Origin: Mucilaginibacter conchicola
GTDB taxonomy: Bacteria > Bacteroidota > Bacteroidia > Sphingobacteriales > Sphingobacteriaceae
DNA length: 64,000 bases
Assembly: GCF_003432115.1 (NCBI RefSeq)
Contig: NZ_QWDC01000001.1
Span: forward strand, 558,001-622,000
Reading direction: 5' to 3'
Both the position numbers and the translations under genes were made by a program. The notes under the pieces are model-generated. The model was not told the origin of the DNA and did no database searches. It saw only the letters and a list, made by a program, of their open reading frames with translations. This document shows positions 51,552 through 61,508 of the stretch, one piece after another; positions within the stretch are counted from its first letter, which is position 1, and each line of letters begins with the position of its first letter.

Positions 51552-53658
51552 TACTCAAGCTGCCGGACTTAACTGCATTGTTCGGCAGCTTTATCATATA
51601 ATAATAAACGCCCGTGGGCAGGGCTTTGCCGTTAAGGGTACCATCCCAATTGTTTTTATAGTTCCTGGCGGCATACACCACGCTGCCATTACGGTCAAAT
51701 ATTTCGGTATAGTTTTCTAAATATTCGATATTTTTTATCACCCAGTAATCATTAACGCCATCAGCGTTAGGGCTAAAAGCATTAGGTACCGTTATTTCCG
51801 ATTTTACAATAATGTTCACCGTAGCCTCCTGCGTGCAATCATTGGTGTTAGTGGTAGTCAGTTTATAAGTTACATTACTCAATGGCGTACTTGTAACTGT
51901 TCTGGTATCTGTGTTATCAAGATAGGTTGCCGGCGACCATGAATATGCCGAAGCATTGTTTGCGGTAAGGGTTACAGATTCGCCAAGGTTAATGATGGTA
52001 TTACTTGCAGTTATTTCGGCAATGGCCGGGGCATAGAGAATATCCACCTTCTGCTTTTCGCCCTCACAATTCCCATTACTTATCGAAACAAAATAAGATG
52101 TATTGGCCGATAATACCGGGGTTTCATACGCTCCGGCTGTTTGTATGATGAATGCTCCACCTTGATCGTACCAGTTATATTTTTCGGAACCGGTTGCGCC
52201 TTCTGCGCTAAGGTTTACCTTTCCTGGTTCACAAAGTATGGGTTTATCGGCAACAACATCATGCAATGCACCATCCGGCGACCTCAAAATACTTACCTGG
52301 GCAGTTTTTGTAAGCAATGTGCCGCCTACTACTGCTTTTAATGTTACGGTATACGTGCCTTCGGCAGTAAAAAGATGCGAAGGCTTTGCCACATTTGAAC
52401 TATTTGCCGCGCCCGAGGCCGGGTTACCAAAATCCCAGCTTATGCCGGTTACATTGGCTGAGTTAGTTATCATTTCAAACTGAACGGGGGTGGCTGAGCA
52501 ATTGCCGTTACTTGCAAAAGTTAAGCCCGAGAAATTACTGAGGTTTTGAGGTGGCAGACCCAGCCTCGCTTTCTTTGCTGCTAAGGATACTGTATTAAGC
52601 TGAAAGTCTGCAGCGGCACCGGCGTTATCCGGGAAGTTAATACTGTGTAATGAAGTTTTATCGCCCTGTGTTACATATATCTTGCCATCGGGCGCCATTT
52701 GTAAAGCACCTAAGGCTGGCATACTTACAATTACTATCCCTTTATCGGCGATATCGCCTGAGGTTAACGGCAACTTTATCTGATACAGGTTGCCCGGTTG
52801 ATTAAGTATGTACTCACCAACATATAACATTTTACTGTTTGCAGAAAACTCAAGGCCGTATACGGTAGCAGTACCTGCTTTTAGCCCCGAAATAAGTTTA
52901 TTATTGGTGATATAGCCGGTTGCATTGTCAAAATCAAATATATCAACAAAGCCTTCTGCAAAGCTGGTGCCGGTAGCGGCAAGTGTTGTACCATCAGGCG
53001 ATACACGCATATAACCGGCCATGCTTTTGTTGTGCACCTGGCCAATATTCACTGTTTGTACCGGTGTAGCCGAAACACCGGATGAAGTAACCCTCCACTC
53101 CACAAAAGCATCACTCCCAGCCTTGTGGCCAATAACCCAAATATCTTTACCATTAGCATGCCTGGTAGCCACTATCTTCTCGGTGACCTCATTCAGCATA
53201 TATTGATTCTTTTGCACAACAGCACCGCGACCGCTATCGCCCGTCATATCTACTGTTGAGTAGTACAGATCGCCACCAAAGGCTTCCATGTGAAAGATGA
53301 AGAAACGGTTATCATTATCGGGCTGCGGAACAATGATCACCTGCGTTGAGGATGGGCTTGGCCCACCTGCTAAACCGGTACCGTTAAGCATGGTGTTATG
53401 ATCTTTATTCCAAACGCTAACACCATCTGTGTAAAACAACAGGTTACCGGCTGCATCGGCAATACTTGCGCATGCTTCGCCTGCATTTAATTTACCGTCT
53501 GTAAGTGCCACAACTGGCGTTTGGTTGAAGTTTAAACCCGCATTTATCCCAAAATACCAGATGTTATTTTGGCGCTGCGCAATGGCAAACGTGGAGAATA
53601 ACAGTAGTGTACTTAATAAGAAAAACTTCTTAAACAGTTTACGTGCAGCCGGCATCAA
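51541..53658 (-). CDS. Secreted T9SS type B protein with PKD domain
   Basis: 705 residues. Signal peptide to ~27 (FFLLSTLLLFSTFAIAQ), then a propeller-like region (~28-370: NIWYFGINAGLNFN, IIVPQPDNDNRFFIFH), a PKD domain near 390-460 (WDFGNPASG, AEGTYTVTLKA), an Ig-like segment with ITASNTIINLGESVTLTAN, and the gliding-motility/T9SS type B C-terminal domain (VPNAFSPNADGVNDYWVI, IFDRNGSVVY, NNWDGTLNGKALPTGVYYY). The C-terminal domain directs export across the outer membrane. Likely a surface or secreted protein; ligand unknown. Confidence 0.93.
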   Translation of the reverse strand: MMPAARKLFKKFFLLSTLLLFSTFAIAQRQNNIWYFGINAGLNFNQTPVVALTDGKLNAGEACASIADAAGNLLFYTDGVSVWNKDHNTMLNGTGLAGGPSPSSTQVIIVPQPDNDNRFFIFHMEAFGGDLYYSTVDMTGDSGRGAVVQKNQYMLNEVTEKIVATRHANGKDIWVIGHKAGSDAFVEWRVTSSGVSATPVQTVNIGQVHNKSMAGYMRVSPDGTTLAATGTSFAEGFVDIFDFDNATGYITNNKLISGLKAGTATVYGLEFSANSKMLYVGEYILNQPGNLYQIKLPLTSGDIADKGIVIVSMPALGALQMAPDGKIYVTQGDKTSLHSINFPDNAGAAADFQLNTVSLAAKKARLGLPPQNLSNFSGLTFASNGNCSATPVQFEMITNSANVTGISWDFGNPASGAANSSNVAKPSHLFTAEGTYTVTLKAVVGGTLLTKTAQVSILRSPDGALHDVVADKPILCEPGKVNLSAEGATGSEKYNWYDQGGAFIIQTAGAYETPVLSANTSYFVSISNGNCEGEKQKVDILYAPAIAEITASNTIINLGESVTLTANNASAYSWSPATYLDNTDTRTVTSTPLSNVTYKLTTTNTNDCTQEATVNIIVKSEITVPNAFSPNADGVNDYWVIKNIEYLENYTEIFDRNGSVVYAARNYKNNWDGTLNGKALPTGVYYYMIKLPNNAVKSGSLSIIR

Positions 53659-53721
53659 GATCAGTTAAAGATGCTAAAGTAAGCATATAGCAACAGAAAT
53701 AAAACCCGTTGCAAAAGCTGT

Positions 53722-54912
53722 TTATGGCTCATAGGCGTACACCACCTTAAACGGCACGCTCTTTAACTTTGCAGATAGTTGGCCAATGCTCAGATCTTCG
53801 GCTTGGGGGGTTGGCTCACACACGGAGTATATCTTGCCATTATACACAATTGGCTCGCCTACAGGTTTATCAAAACCAACGGCCATGGTAATGTGCGTTG
53901 GATAAAGCAATGCAATCATGGGCAAGTTATAGACCTCTTTTACAAGGTAAAAGAACAGCGCAGCACGATCATCACAATCGCTGTAGTTTGAAGCGAGAGT
54001 TTCACCCGGCGAAAGGCGTTTCTCGCGGCCATAGTTCTGCTCGTCGTCTTCGTAAAGGAAAGCGTAGCGGGTAAATCGCATCAGGTAATCTACACCTTTC
54101 TTTTCATCCATACCTTTCACATTCTTTTTTAGGATAGGGATAAGCGAACCATAAGTTTCCTTATTTAAAGGAATATTGAAATAGGTTTCAAAATCTACTC
54201 CGGGATAATTGATAAAAGCCTTCTGCTGATCGGCATTTACTTTTATTTTAAAGTGATAGGTTTTGTGCGCATATTGAAATGACAGATCTTTCTCCACATC
54301 CCTATCCGGCCTAAAATCGGGCATCATGGTAACCTTGTAAGAGAACGGTTTTACCGCCTTAGGCACAGGTAATGCTACAGGCACAGGCGGATCATCATTC
54401 AGGTTGGCATTATTATAATCGTGGATGTTTAGGCAAACGTATTGCTTACCATCAACCATAAAATATGGGATATCTCTTATCTCTTCATCGTTGTAAACAT
54501 AAAAGATAACCTTGTTATGCGACAGCGCCAGCCTTGCATCATAGCCAGAGCGGTTAAGCATAAACCATTTGTAGAACGTATAGCGGGCGTAATTATCTTC
54601 TTTAGGTGCTATCTGCTGCGCTACACGGCGTACCAATTGGTAATATAACCAGTCGTTTAAGTGATGCTCAGCTTTGTAGGCTGCAAGCGAGTCTATCAGT
54701 GGTTGATATTTTGAATCTTCAATTTTCTTTTGAGCCGATTGCAAATCTTTTGCAGTAAGCGATTGGGGGATAACAATATTTGTCGACTGATCAAGGTTGG
54801 CTATGAATGGATCTTTGTAAAAATCAACGCGTATCTGTCCCTCTTGCCCATAAACAAAAGTTGCGGGTAGCACAAAGCTGATAACCAGGAAGAAGCAAAA
54901 AAGCGGTCGCAT
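53722..54912 (-). CDS. Exported transglutaminase-like protein
   Basis: 396 residues, signal peptide MRPLFCFFLVISFVLPATFVYG. The C-terminal ~110 residues show a papain/transglutaminase-like triad pattern: NYSDCDDRAALFFYLV (Cys), HITMAVGF (His) and CEPT (acid residue), so a cysteine peptidase or transpeptidase-like activity is plausible. The N-terminal 280 residues are not recognised. Lies 63 bases upstream-side of the T9SS gene start on the same strand and could share its transcript. Confidence 0.75.
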   Translation of the reverse strand: MRPLFCFFLVISFVLPATFVYGQEGQIRVDFYKDPFIANLDQSTNIVIPQSLTAKDLQSAQKKIEDSKYQPLIDSLAAYKAEHHLNDWLYYQLVRRVAQQIAPKEDNYARYTFYKWFMLNRSGYDARLALSHNKVIFYVYNDEEIRDIPYFMVDGKQYVCLNIHDYNNANLNDDPPVPVALPVPKAVKPFSYKVTMMPDFRPDRDVEKDLSFQYAHKTYHFKIKVNADQQKAFINYPGVDFETYFNIPLNKETYGSLIPILKKNVKGMDEKKGVDYLMRFTRYAFLYEDDEQNYGREKRLSPGETLASNYSDCDDRAALFFYLVKEVYNLPMIALLYPTHITMAVGFDKPVGEPIVYNGKIYSVCEPTPQAEDLSIGQLSAKLKSVPFKVVYAYEP

Positions 54913-54986
54913 TGGCTTAACAATCAGATAACATTAAATGTACGATTAATTAACGTTTATTTAATGCAATTGATTGTAAAAATTTC

Positions 54987-55784
54987 TCAGATTTTTGACG
55001 GCGACAACCCAAATTTGTTTTTGAATGCAAATGAGAAATGCGACAGGTCTTCAAAACCCACATCCATGTAAACCTCTGATGCCGAGCGGCCTTTTTCTTT
55101 TATCTGGTAAAATGCCTCCTGCAGGCGGCGATGCAATAGCCATTGCCCCGGAGATGTATTAAAGATCTTCTCGAAATCGCGCTTAAACGTAGCCAGGCTA
55201 CGGCCGGTTAAGTAAGCAAAGCGTTTCATCTGCACGTTGAAATGAAAATTCTTCTCCATAAAACTTTCCAGATCTATCTTACCTGGGTCACTAAAGTCGA
55301 ATAGAATATCAGCTAACTGAGGCTGGGTTTGTAATAGTATCAAAATAGCCTCGTTAACCTTCAATTGTTGTAATTGGGGGTTATTCTCTGCTCCTTCTCC
55401 CTGGTACGGTGCCAGCGAATCCATAAAGCTTTTATAGAGAACGTGCGGTTTCAGCTTCACAATAGCGTCTGTTTGCCGATGCGCAGATGGCTTATACCCC
55501 TGCTGCATACTGAAATTACGCAAGGTTTCCTGATCAAGATAAACCGATACAGATTTAAACTCTCCGCCGCCGACAGGTGGTTCTTTAATATACTTGATAA
55601 GGTTATTGCGCCTGAAAAACCTGAAATCGCCCTCGTTAAAAACATTGATGCGTTCGCCATCGCTCACTGTGAACTTGCCCGATATCTGATAACTAAACAC
55701 ATGCTCGGGTACAAATTGTTCACCTTCCCTGCTACGGCTATAGTAGCAGGAGTATGATATCATCGGTCTTTCGTTTGAGGCCAT
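54987..55784 (-). CDS. AraC-family transcriptional regulator (ExsA-like N-domain)
   Basis: 265 residues. N-terminal sensing domain with beta-strand segments (HVFSYQISGKFTV, FRFFRRNNLIKYI), then the two-HTH AraC domain (~165-265: MKRFAYLTGRSLATFKRDFEKIF, VGFEDLSHFSFAFKNKFGLSP). Lies directly downstream of an SDR gene, 64 bases apart, so it may regulate that gene. Ligand unknown. Confidence 0.92.
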   Translation of the reverse strand: MASNERPMISYSCYYSRSREGEQFVPEHVFSYQISGKFTVSDGERINVFNEGDFRFFRRNNLIKYIKEPPVGGGEFKSVSVYLDQETLRNFSMQQGYKPSAHRQTDAIVKLKPHVLYKSFMDSLAPYQGEGAENNPQLQQLKVNEAILILLQTQPQLADILFDFSDPGKIDLESFMEKNFHFNVQMKRFAYLTGRSLATFKRDFEKIFNTSPGQWLLHRRLQEAFYQIKEKGRSASEVYMDVGFEDLSHFSFAFKNKFGLSPSKI

Positions 55785-55848
55785 GGTTCAAAATAACAGC
55801 ATTAACAAATAAGCGGCAAGGCCACATGGCCCCGCCGTTATAAAATAT

Positions 55849-56730
55849 TTATTTCTTTAAGCTAAGGAAACGTTTACCTGCTTCGCTCTCAAAGAAATTC
55901 TCCGCATCATCAGCATCGGTTGATAGACTGGTTTGCTCCCATTTCTCCAGCTCGCGCAGTTTGGCGGCTTCAGAATGTTTTACAATACCTACGGCCTCAC
56001 TGCCCAAAAGCAAGTGCAGGGGTGGCTCTGGCATATTAACTACATCTATCATTACTTTGGCTGCTTTATCAGGGTCGCCTATTGGTTTAAAGTTACCGCT
56101 TTTGAAAGTCTCGATGCGTTTGTTCACCGTGGTGTAGGCTTCAATTTCGGGCGCATAGGTCATGGAGTCGCCGGCCCAATCAGTACGGAAACCGCCCGGT
56201 TCAATACAAGTAACCTTTATGCCCAGATCAGCAACCTCGATTGCCAAACCCTCGCTAAAACCACTCAATCCAAATTTCGCCGCCTGGTAAATAGATACGC
56301 CACCGCTGCCCACACGGCCGCCAATTGAACTGATCTGCAGTATATGCCCCGCGCGTTGTTTACGCATGTGAGGCAACACGGCACGGGTGATCTCAACAGG
56401 CGCGTATAAATTGGTCTCCAGTTGACTGCGAACCTGCTCATCACTGTAAGCCTCAACCGCACCGGTAATGCCGAAACCGGCATTGTTCACCAGTACATCA
56501 ATCCGCCCCAAATGAGCAACCGTATCTGCAATTACTTTATGTACCTGTCCGTAATCGGTAACATCCAGTTGGATGGGGTAAATAGCATCGGGATATTTGT
56601 CTGCCAGATCTTTCAGACTATCAATATTACGGGCAGTTGCGGCTACTTTATCGCCGTTTGCTAAAACCGCCTCAGTAAGGCTGCGTCCCAATCCGCGGGA
56701 GCTGCCTGTTATAAACCATACTTTTGCCAT
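55849..56730 (-). CDS. Short-chain dehydrogenase/reductase (SDR)
   Basis: About 293 residues from the ATG at 56730 (MAKVWFITGSSRGLG). Classical SDR motifs: TGSSRGLG (NAD(P)-binding), LVNNAGFG, catalytic SSIGGRVGS with Ser and YQAAKFG with Tyr/Lys. Substrate unknown. Same strand and just upstream of the AraC regulator gene; probably an SDR-regulator unit. Confidence 0.93.
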   Translation of the reverse strand: MAKVWFITGSSRGLGRSLTEAVLANGDKVAATARNIDSLKDLADKYPDAIYPIQLDVTDYGQVHKVIADTVAHLGRIDVLVNNAGFGITGAVEAYSDEQVRSQLETNLYAPVEITRAVLPHMRKQRAGHILQISSIGGRVGSGGVSIYQAAKFGLSGFSEGLAIEVADLGIKVTCIEPGGFRTDWAGDSMTYAPEIEAYTTVNKRIETFKSGNFKPIGDPDKAAKVMIDVVNMPEPPLHLLLGSEAVGIVKHSEAAKLRELEKWEQTSLSTDADDAENFFESEAGKRFLSLKK

Positions 56731-56817
56731 AATTTTTTTGTTTTTTGTTAAAGCAAAATTAGGCAACCATCAAAAGCGGAGTTTTGTTGCATGGCTCAAA
56801 TTACTTTGTTCAAAAGC

Positions 56818-57684
56818 TCAAGATGTTTTAAGCTTCTCTTGCTGATATTTCTTCGGCGACATATTCATTACCTCTGTAAATTGCCTATTGAAATATGAAA
56901 GGCTGTTAAAACCCGATTCAAAGCATACATCCGTAACCGAGTAGTTCTTTTTATGCAGCAGCTTGCAAGCATAGGCCACACGTACCTCGTTTAAAAAACG
57001 GGTAAAATGTTTACGGGTGCGGCTTTTAAAGTAACGGCAAAAAGCGGTTTCGGTAAGGCTGGCCACGCGGGCAACATCAGCAATAGTAATCTTTTCTCTA
57101 AAATAGCGGTAAACAAACTCGTTCACCTTGCGCATGCGTTCCTCGTCTTGGCTGTGGTCAAAAAAGTAATCCTGTGTGGTAATATATTCGTAGCCATCAC
57201 CTGCTGAGAGATTGTGCAGCACCGATAACAGGTTAAGCACTTTTTCCGTATCGCCCTGCGCCGGCATTTTTGTTAAGGCCGATGCAAGGCTCGTATTCAT
57301 AGCGGCGCGGATATGTACGCCCCTTTTGGCTTTATTCAAAAATTGCCCGATGGCCTGAAACTCGGGCCGCTCCATGAAGCCATCGCCCAAAAAATTAGGT
57401 GTAAACTGCAGCACAATCCCCACCGGCGACGCGGTGGGGTTATCTTTTTTAAATTCTTTATTCTCCTGCAAAACATGCGGGCAGTTTGCGCCTAATATCA
57501 GCACATCGCCCTGGTTAAACTCACGGAAGATATCACCTATAAGTGCCGTTATTTTTCCTTCGGTAAAGTATAGCAGTTCCACCTCGGGGTGATAGTGCCA
57601 GCGCATAGTAAGGTCAAGCGGCTCGTACTTAAAAATAAACGAGCGGTTAGCCTGCGGGTTAATAAGCCGGAATGAGGGTTCCAT
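56818..57684 (-). CDS. AraC-family regulator with cupin domain
   Basis: 288 residues: N-terminal cupin (~15-120: MRWHYHPEVELLYFTEGKITALIGD, read in pieces) and C-terminal double HTH (~185-285: VARVASLTETAFCRYFKSRT, CFESGFNSLSYFNRQFTEVM). Similar to sugar-responsive AraC regulators. Divergent from the GH172-GH95 operon with 140 bases between, which hold an 18-bp palindrome, so it is the natural candidate regulator of that operon. Confidence 0.92.
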   Translation of the reverse strand: MEPSFRLINPQANRSFIFKYEPLDLTMRWHYHPEVELLYFTEGKITALIGDIFREFNQGDVLILGANCPHVLQENKEFKKDNPTASPVGIVLQFTPNFLGDGFMERPEFQAIGQFLNKAKRGVHIRAAMNTSLASALTKMPAQGDTEKVLNLLSVLHNLSAGDGYEYITTQDYFFDHSQDEERMRKVNEFVYRYFREKITIADVARVASLTETAFCRYFKSRTRKHFTRFLNEVRVAYACKLLHKKNYSVTDVCFESGFNSLSYFNRQFTEVMNMSPKKYQQEKLKTS

Positions 57685-57704
57685 ATAATTAGCGAATACT
57701 ATTC

Positions 57705-57722
57705 TATCATAAAATTATGATA
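57705..57722. promoter_or_regulatory. Perfect 18-bp palindrome between AraC and GH172 genes
   Basis: TATCATAA-AA-TTATGATA. It lies 20 bases before the AraC gene start and 102 bases before the GH172 start; a likely operator for one or both. Confidence 0.45.
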
Positions 57723-57824
57723 TTCTTTAACATGCAGGTAGTATCCGTCAAAAAAAAGCTAACAGCACGGTACAGTATGGGTGTAATGCTTAGCTTTAAT
57801 AGTTTGGCTTACCAATTATAAATT

Positions 57825-59036
57825 ATGCGTTGCATTTACACCCTTTTGCTTGTTGCCTGCACGCTTTCAGGCTTTGCTCAGGTAAATACAAAACCCTTGT
57901 TTGAGTTTGACGGAAACAGCACTACCCGCTGGAGCAGCCCCGAGAACCTTAACGGTAAAAAAGGCGCAGGTGCCATGGAAAACTATGGCGCCAAAGGACG
58001 GCCCTATCTCAACCTGCCCGCCGGTAAAAGTGTAGATCTGCTCAACATAAAAGGCCTGGGCATTATCAACCGTATCTGGATCACGATAAACGACCGCTCG
58101 CCCGAAATGCTGCGGACTTTAGTGGTAGAAATGTTTTGGGATAACCAGACAAAACCCGCGGTATCCGTCCCGCTGGCCGATTTTTTTGGGATGGGATTAG
58201 GAAAGATGTCATCGTTTCAGAATGCATTGTTCGCCAGTCCTGAAGGGCGCTCTTTCAATTGCTATATCCCCATGCCGTTTAAAACCGGTGCACATATCCG
58301 CATCCACAACGAGGGTGCGCGCGAGCTGAGTAACCTTTTCTTTGATGTAAATTATCAGCTCACTAAAACGTGGAACCCGGCTAACCTTTATTTCCACGCT
58401 TACTGGCACCGCGATACGGCTACTACTTTGGGGCAGGATTATGAACTGCTGCCCCGTATTAAAGGCAAAGGCCGCCTGTTAGGTATTAACGCAGGCATAA
58501 ACACCAACCCCCAGTATGGCAGCACCTGGTGGGGCGAAGGCGAGGTAAAAGTTTATATGGATGGCGACAGGCAATACCCTACCCTTGCCGGCACCGGTAC
58601 CGAGGATTATATAGGCGATGCCTGGTCGCAGAATGCATTTATTACGCAGTACACCGGTTGTTTAGTATCCGACGAGAAGAACCGCCAATGGAGCTTTTAC
58701 CGCTACCACATCCCCGACCCTATTTATTTTACTACCGATTGCCGCATGGCCATCCAAACCATGGGCTCATCATTCAGGAAAGAGGTGATGGAGCTACAAA
58801 AGAAAGGTGCAAAAATGATCCCTACGTCTGTTGATAGCGGCCGGGGGAAAACACGCAACCTATACAAAACGGGGATCGGATTTGACGACAAAAGCGTAAC
58901 GGAGAACTTTGCGCTGTTTTATCGTTCTGACGATTGGTCGTCGACCGCTTATTTCTATCTGGATAAGCCGATAAACGATCTGCCCGCACTGCAACCTTTA
59001 GCCATCCGTACCTACAATCTTAAAGCCTCAAAATAA
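57825..59036 (+). CDS. GH172 (DUF2961) glycoside hydrolase
   Basis: 403 residues with a signal peptide (MRCIYTLLLVACTLSGFAQ). The DUF2961 jelly-roll core is recognised by STRWSSPENLNGKKGAGA, the GIINRIWITIND segment, WWGEGEVKVYMDGD, and TLAGTGTEDYIGDAWSQ; the Glu residues in the last two are the expected catalytic pair of GH172. Characterised members act on difructose dianhydride, alpha-D-fructofuranosides or alpha-D-arabinofuranosides. Operon with GH95 (one base apart). Confidence 0.88.
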   Translation: MRCIYTLLLVACTLSGFAQVNTKPLFEFDGNSTTRWSSPENLNGKKGAGAMENYGAKGRPYLNLPAGKSVDLLNIKGLGIINRIWITINDRSPEMLRTLVVEMFWDNQTKPAVSVPLADFFGMGLGKMSSFQNALFASPEGRSFNCYIPMPFKTGAHIRIHNEGARELSNLFFDVNYQLTKTWNPANLYFHAYWHRDTATTLGQDYELLPRIKGKGRLLGINAGINTNPQYGSTWWGEGEVKVYMDGDRQYPTLAGTGTEDYIGDAWSQNAFITQYTGCLVSDEKNRQWSFYRYHIPDPIYFTTDCRMAIQTMGSSFRKEVMELQKKGAKMIPTSVDSGRGKTRNLYKTGIGFDDKSVTENFALFYRSDDWSSTAYFYLDKPINDLPALQPLAIRTYNLKASK

Positions 59037-59037
59037 C

Positions 59038-61506
59038 ATGAAGAAGCTTTACTTCCTTATCTTATTCATATTATCAGCCGGCACCCTGCAAGCGCAAAAG
59101 GCCATCAACCACAAATACGGCACACTGATGTGGTACAAACAGCCCGCCATTAACTGGAACGAGGCTTTACCAATCGGTAACGGCCGCATGGGTGCCATGA
59201 TTTACGGGCGGGTAAAGGAAGAACACATCCAACTGAACGAGCAAACACTATGGTCGGGCGCACCACGTGATTGGAACAACCCCGAGGCTAAAAAGTACTT
59301 CCCGCAGGTGCGTGAAGCCGCCCTCAACAGACAGTACAAACAAGCCGACAGCCTTGCCCGTAAAATGCAGGGGCCGTACACAGAGTCGTACCTGCCAATG
59401 GCCGATCTGTTTATCCGCTACCGCGATGTAAAAGACTCGGTTAATTACCGCCGCAGCCTCGATCTGGATAGTGCGCTGAGCAAAGTGCAATACCAAAGTA
59501 ATGGCATAACCTATAACCGCACCGCTTTTGCCAGTTTCCCGGGCAGGGTTATTGTGATGAGGCATACGGCAGATAAGCGAGGCGGGATTTCTTTCGCGGC
59601 CAATCTGAGCAGCAAATTACACTTTAAGGTTACCAGCGAGGGCAGCAATCACCTTGTACTTACCGGCAAAGCCCCGAAGCACGTTGACCCGGTTTATCTG
59701 TGGAAAATAAAAGACAAAGACGCTATACAATATGATGATAACGGCGAAGGCATGACCTTCAGGCTCGATCTGCTGATCAAAAATGAAGGCGGCACGGTTA
59801 AGGCTGATAAAAATGGCATTGTTGTGAGTAAGGCTGATGCAGTCACCTTCATCTTATCCGCAGTTACCAGCTATAACGGGTTCGACAGATCGCCTGGCTT
59901 GCAGGGTAAAGACCCTGCGGTTGATGCAAAAAAGCATCTGGATGCAGCGTCAAAACTAAGCTATGCGCGATTGAAAGCAGATCACCTTAAAGATTACCAG
60001 CCGATATTTCGTCGCGTGCAATATTACCTCGGCGAAAGCCGGAATAAAACCCTGCCTACTGATGAGCGCCTTAAGCTGATGAAGACCTATACCGATCCCG
60101 AGATGGTGGCGTCCATCGTACAATTTGGGCGTTATGTACTGATAGCAGGCTCCAGGCCGGGTGGATTGCCCGTTAACCTTAAAGGATTGTGGAATGACCG
60201 TTTACGGCCAGAATACAGCTCAAACTGGTGTATTGACCACGATGCACAAATGTTTTATTACGCTGCCGAAACCACCGGCTTAAGCGAAATGCACCAACCT
60301 TTCTTAGATTTCATCCGCGATCTGAGCATAAATGGGCGCAAAACCGCGGCTGTAAATTACGGATTGCCCGGCTGGTGCGCGCACCACAATACCGATATAT
60401 GGCGGCAAACCGGCCCTGTTGGCAATTACGGCGGCGGCAACCCGCACTGGGCCAACTGGAATATGGCCGGGCCGTGGCTTAGCGCACATTTATTTGACCA
60501 TTACCAGTTTACCGGCGACAAACAGTTTCTTAAAAACGAAGCATGGCCGGTAATGAAAGGTGCGGCAGAGTTTTGCCTTGCATGGCTGGTAAAGGATAAA
60601 AACGGCAAACTGGTATCTGCCCCTTCGGCCTCGCCCGAGAATACTTTTATTACCGCCAAAGGCGATACAGCCGAACTGAGCGCCAACAGCACCGGCGACA
60701 TTGCCCTGATGCGCGAATTGTTTATCAATTGCATTAAAACAGCAGAGTTACTGCACACAGATAACACCTTTGCCCAAAAGCTGCGCAAAGCATTGGCCCT
60801 TATGCCAGAGTACAAAATTGGCTCAAAAGGCCAGTTGCTGGAGTGGGAACAGGAATGGCAACCGGTTGATCCGTCGCACAGGCACTTAACGCATCTGTAT
60901 CCCGTTTTTCCGGGTAATGAGATATCGCCCTACACCAATCCCCTGTTAAACGCAGCGGCCATAAAAGCTTTGGAACTGCGTAAAAAAACCAACTGTACCT
61001 GGGGATTTGCATTAAAGGCCGCCTGCTGGGCACGTACCGGCCAGGCAGACAGCGCTTGGGCTACCTGGCAGGAGCAATTACGGTATGTAAGTCCGCTGAG
61101 TACCTCGCCGATAAATAATTACGGGCTGTTTCCCAATTTCTTTAATTCGGATGGAAAGGATGTGATCATGAATGGCAACGGCTGCGCTACTGCGGTTTTA
61201 ACCGAGATGATCCTACAATCGCGCGAAGATGAGATAGACCTGTTGCCCGCCCTGCCCGAAGTATTTGCTACCGGCAACGCGCATGGTCTGCGTGCCCGCG
61301 GCGGTTTCACGCTCAACCTGACCTGGAGCAAAGGCAAACTACAAAACAGCCGATTAATATCTGTTTTGGGTAACAAGTGCAATCTGCGTTCTGCAACAGC
61401 CATTAAGGTCACCAGCAAGGGCAAACCAGTACAGGCGAAGCGTAACGGCAACGTTTATACCTTCAATACCACCAAGGGCACGGTTTATCAGATTGTGCCT
61501 TTATAA
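59038..61506 (+). CDS. GH95 glycoside hydrolase (alpha-L-fucosidase type)
   Basis: 822 residues, signal peptide MKKLYFLILFILSAGTLQAQ. N-terminal beta domain with ALPIGNGRMGAMIYG and LNEQTLWSG, then the (alpha/alpha)6 catalytic domain with WCAHHNTDIWRQTGPVG (the Asn/Asp of the active site), LVSAPSASPEN (catalytic Glu) and WGFALKAACWARTGQ. GH95 members are inverting alpha-1,2-fucosidases or alpha-L-galactosidases. Overlaps nothing but follows the GH172 stop after a single base, so translation is coupled. Confidence 0.93.
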   Translation: MKKLYFLILFILSAGTLQAQKAINHKYGTLMWYKQPAINWNEALPIGNGRMGAMIYGRVKEEHIQLNEQTLWSGAPRDWNNPEAKKYFPQVREAALNRQYKQADSLARKMQGPYTESYLPMADLFIRYRDVKDSVNYRRSLDLDSALSKVQYQSNGITYNRTAFASFPGRVIVMRHTADKRGGISFAANLSSKLHFKVTSEGSNHLVLTGKAPKHVDPVYLWKIKDKDAIQYDDNGEGMTFRLDLLIKNEGGTVKADKNGIVVSKADAVTFILSAVTSYNGFDRSPGLQGKDPAVDAKKHLDAASKLSYARLKADHLKDYQPIFRRVQYYLGESRNKTLPTDERLKLMKTYTDPEMVASIVQFGRYVLIAGSRPGGLPVNLKGLWNDRLRPEYSSNWCIDHDAQMFYYAAETTGLSEMHQPFLDFIRDLSINGRKTAAVNYGLPGWCAHHNTDIWRQTGPVGNYGGGNPHWANWNMAGPWLSAHLFDHYQFTGDKQFLKNEAWPVMKGAAEFCLAWLVKDKNGKLVSAPSASPENTFITAKGDTAELSANSTGDIALMRELFINCIKTAELLHTDNTFAQKLRKALALMPEYKIGSKGQLLEWEQEWQPVDPSHRHLTHLYPVFPGNEISPYTNPLLNAAAIKALELRKKTNCTWGFALKAACWARTGQADSAWATWQEQLRYVSPLSTSPINNYGLFPNFFNSDGKDVIMNGNGCATAVLTEMILQSREDEIDLLPALPEVFATGNAHGLRARGGFTLNLTWSKGKLQNSRLISVLGNKCNLRSATAIKVTSKGKPVQAKRNGNVYTFNTTKGTVYQIVPL

Positions 61507-61508
61507 CG

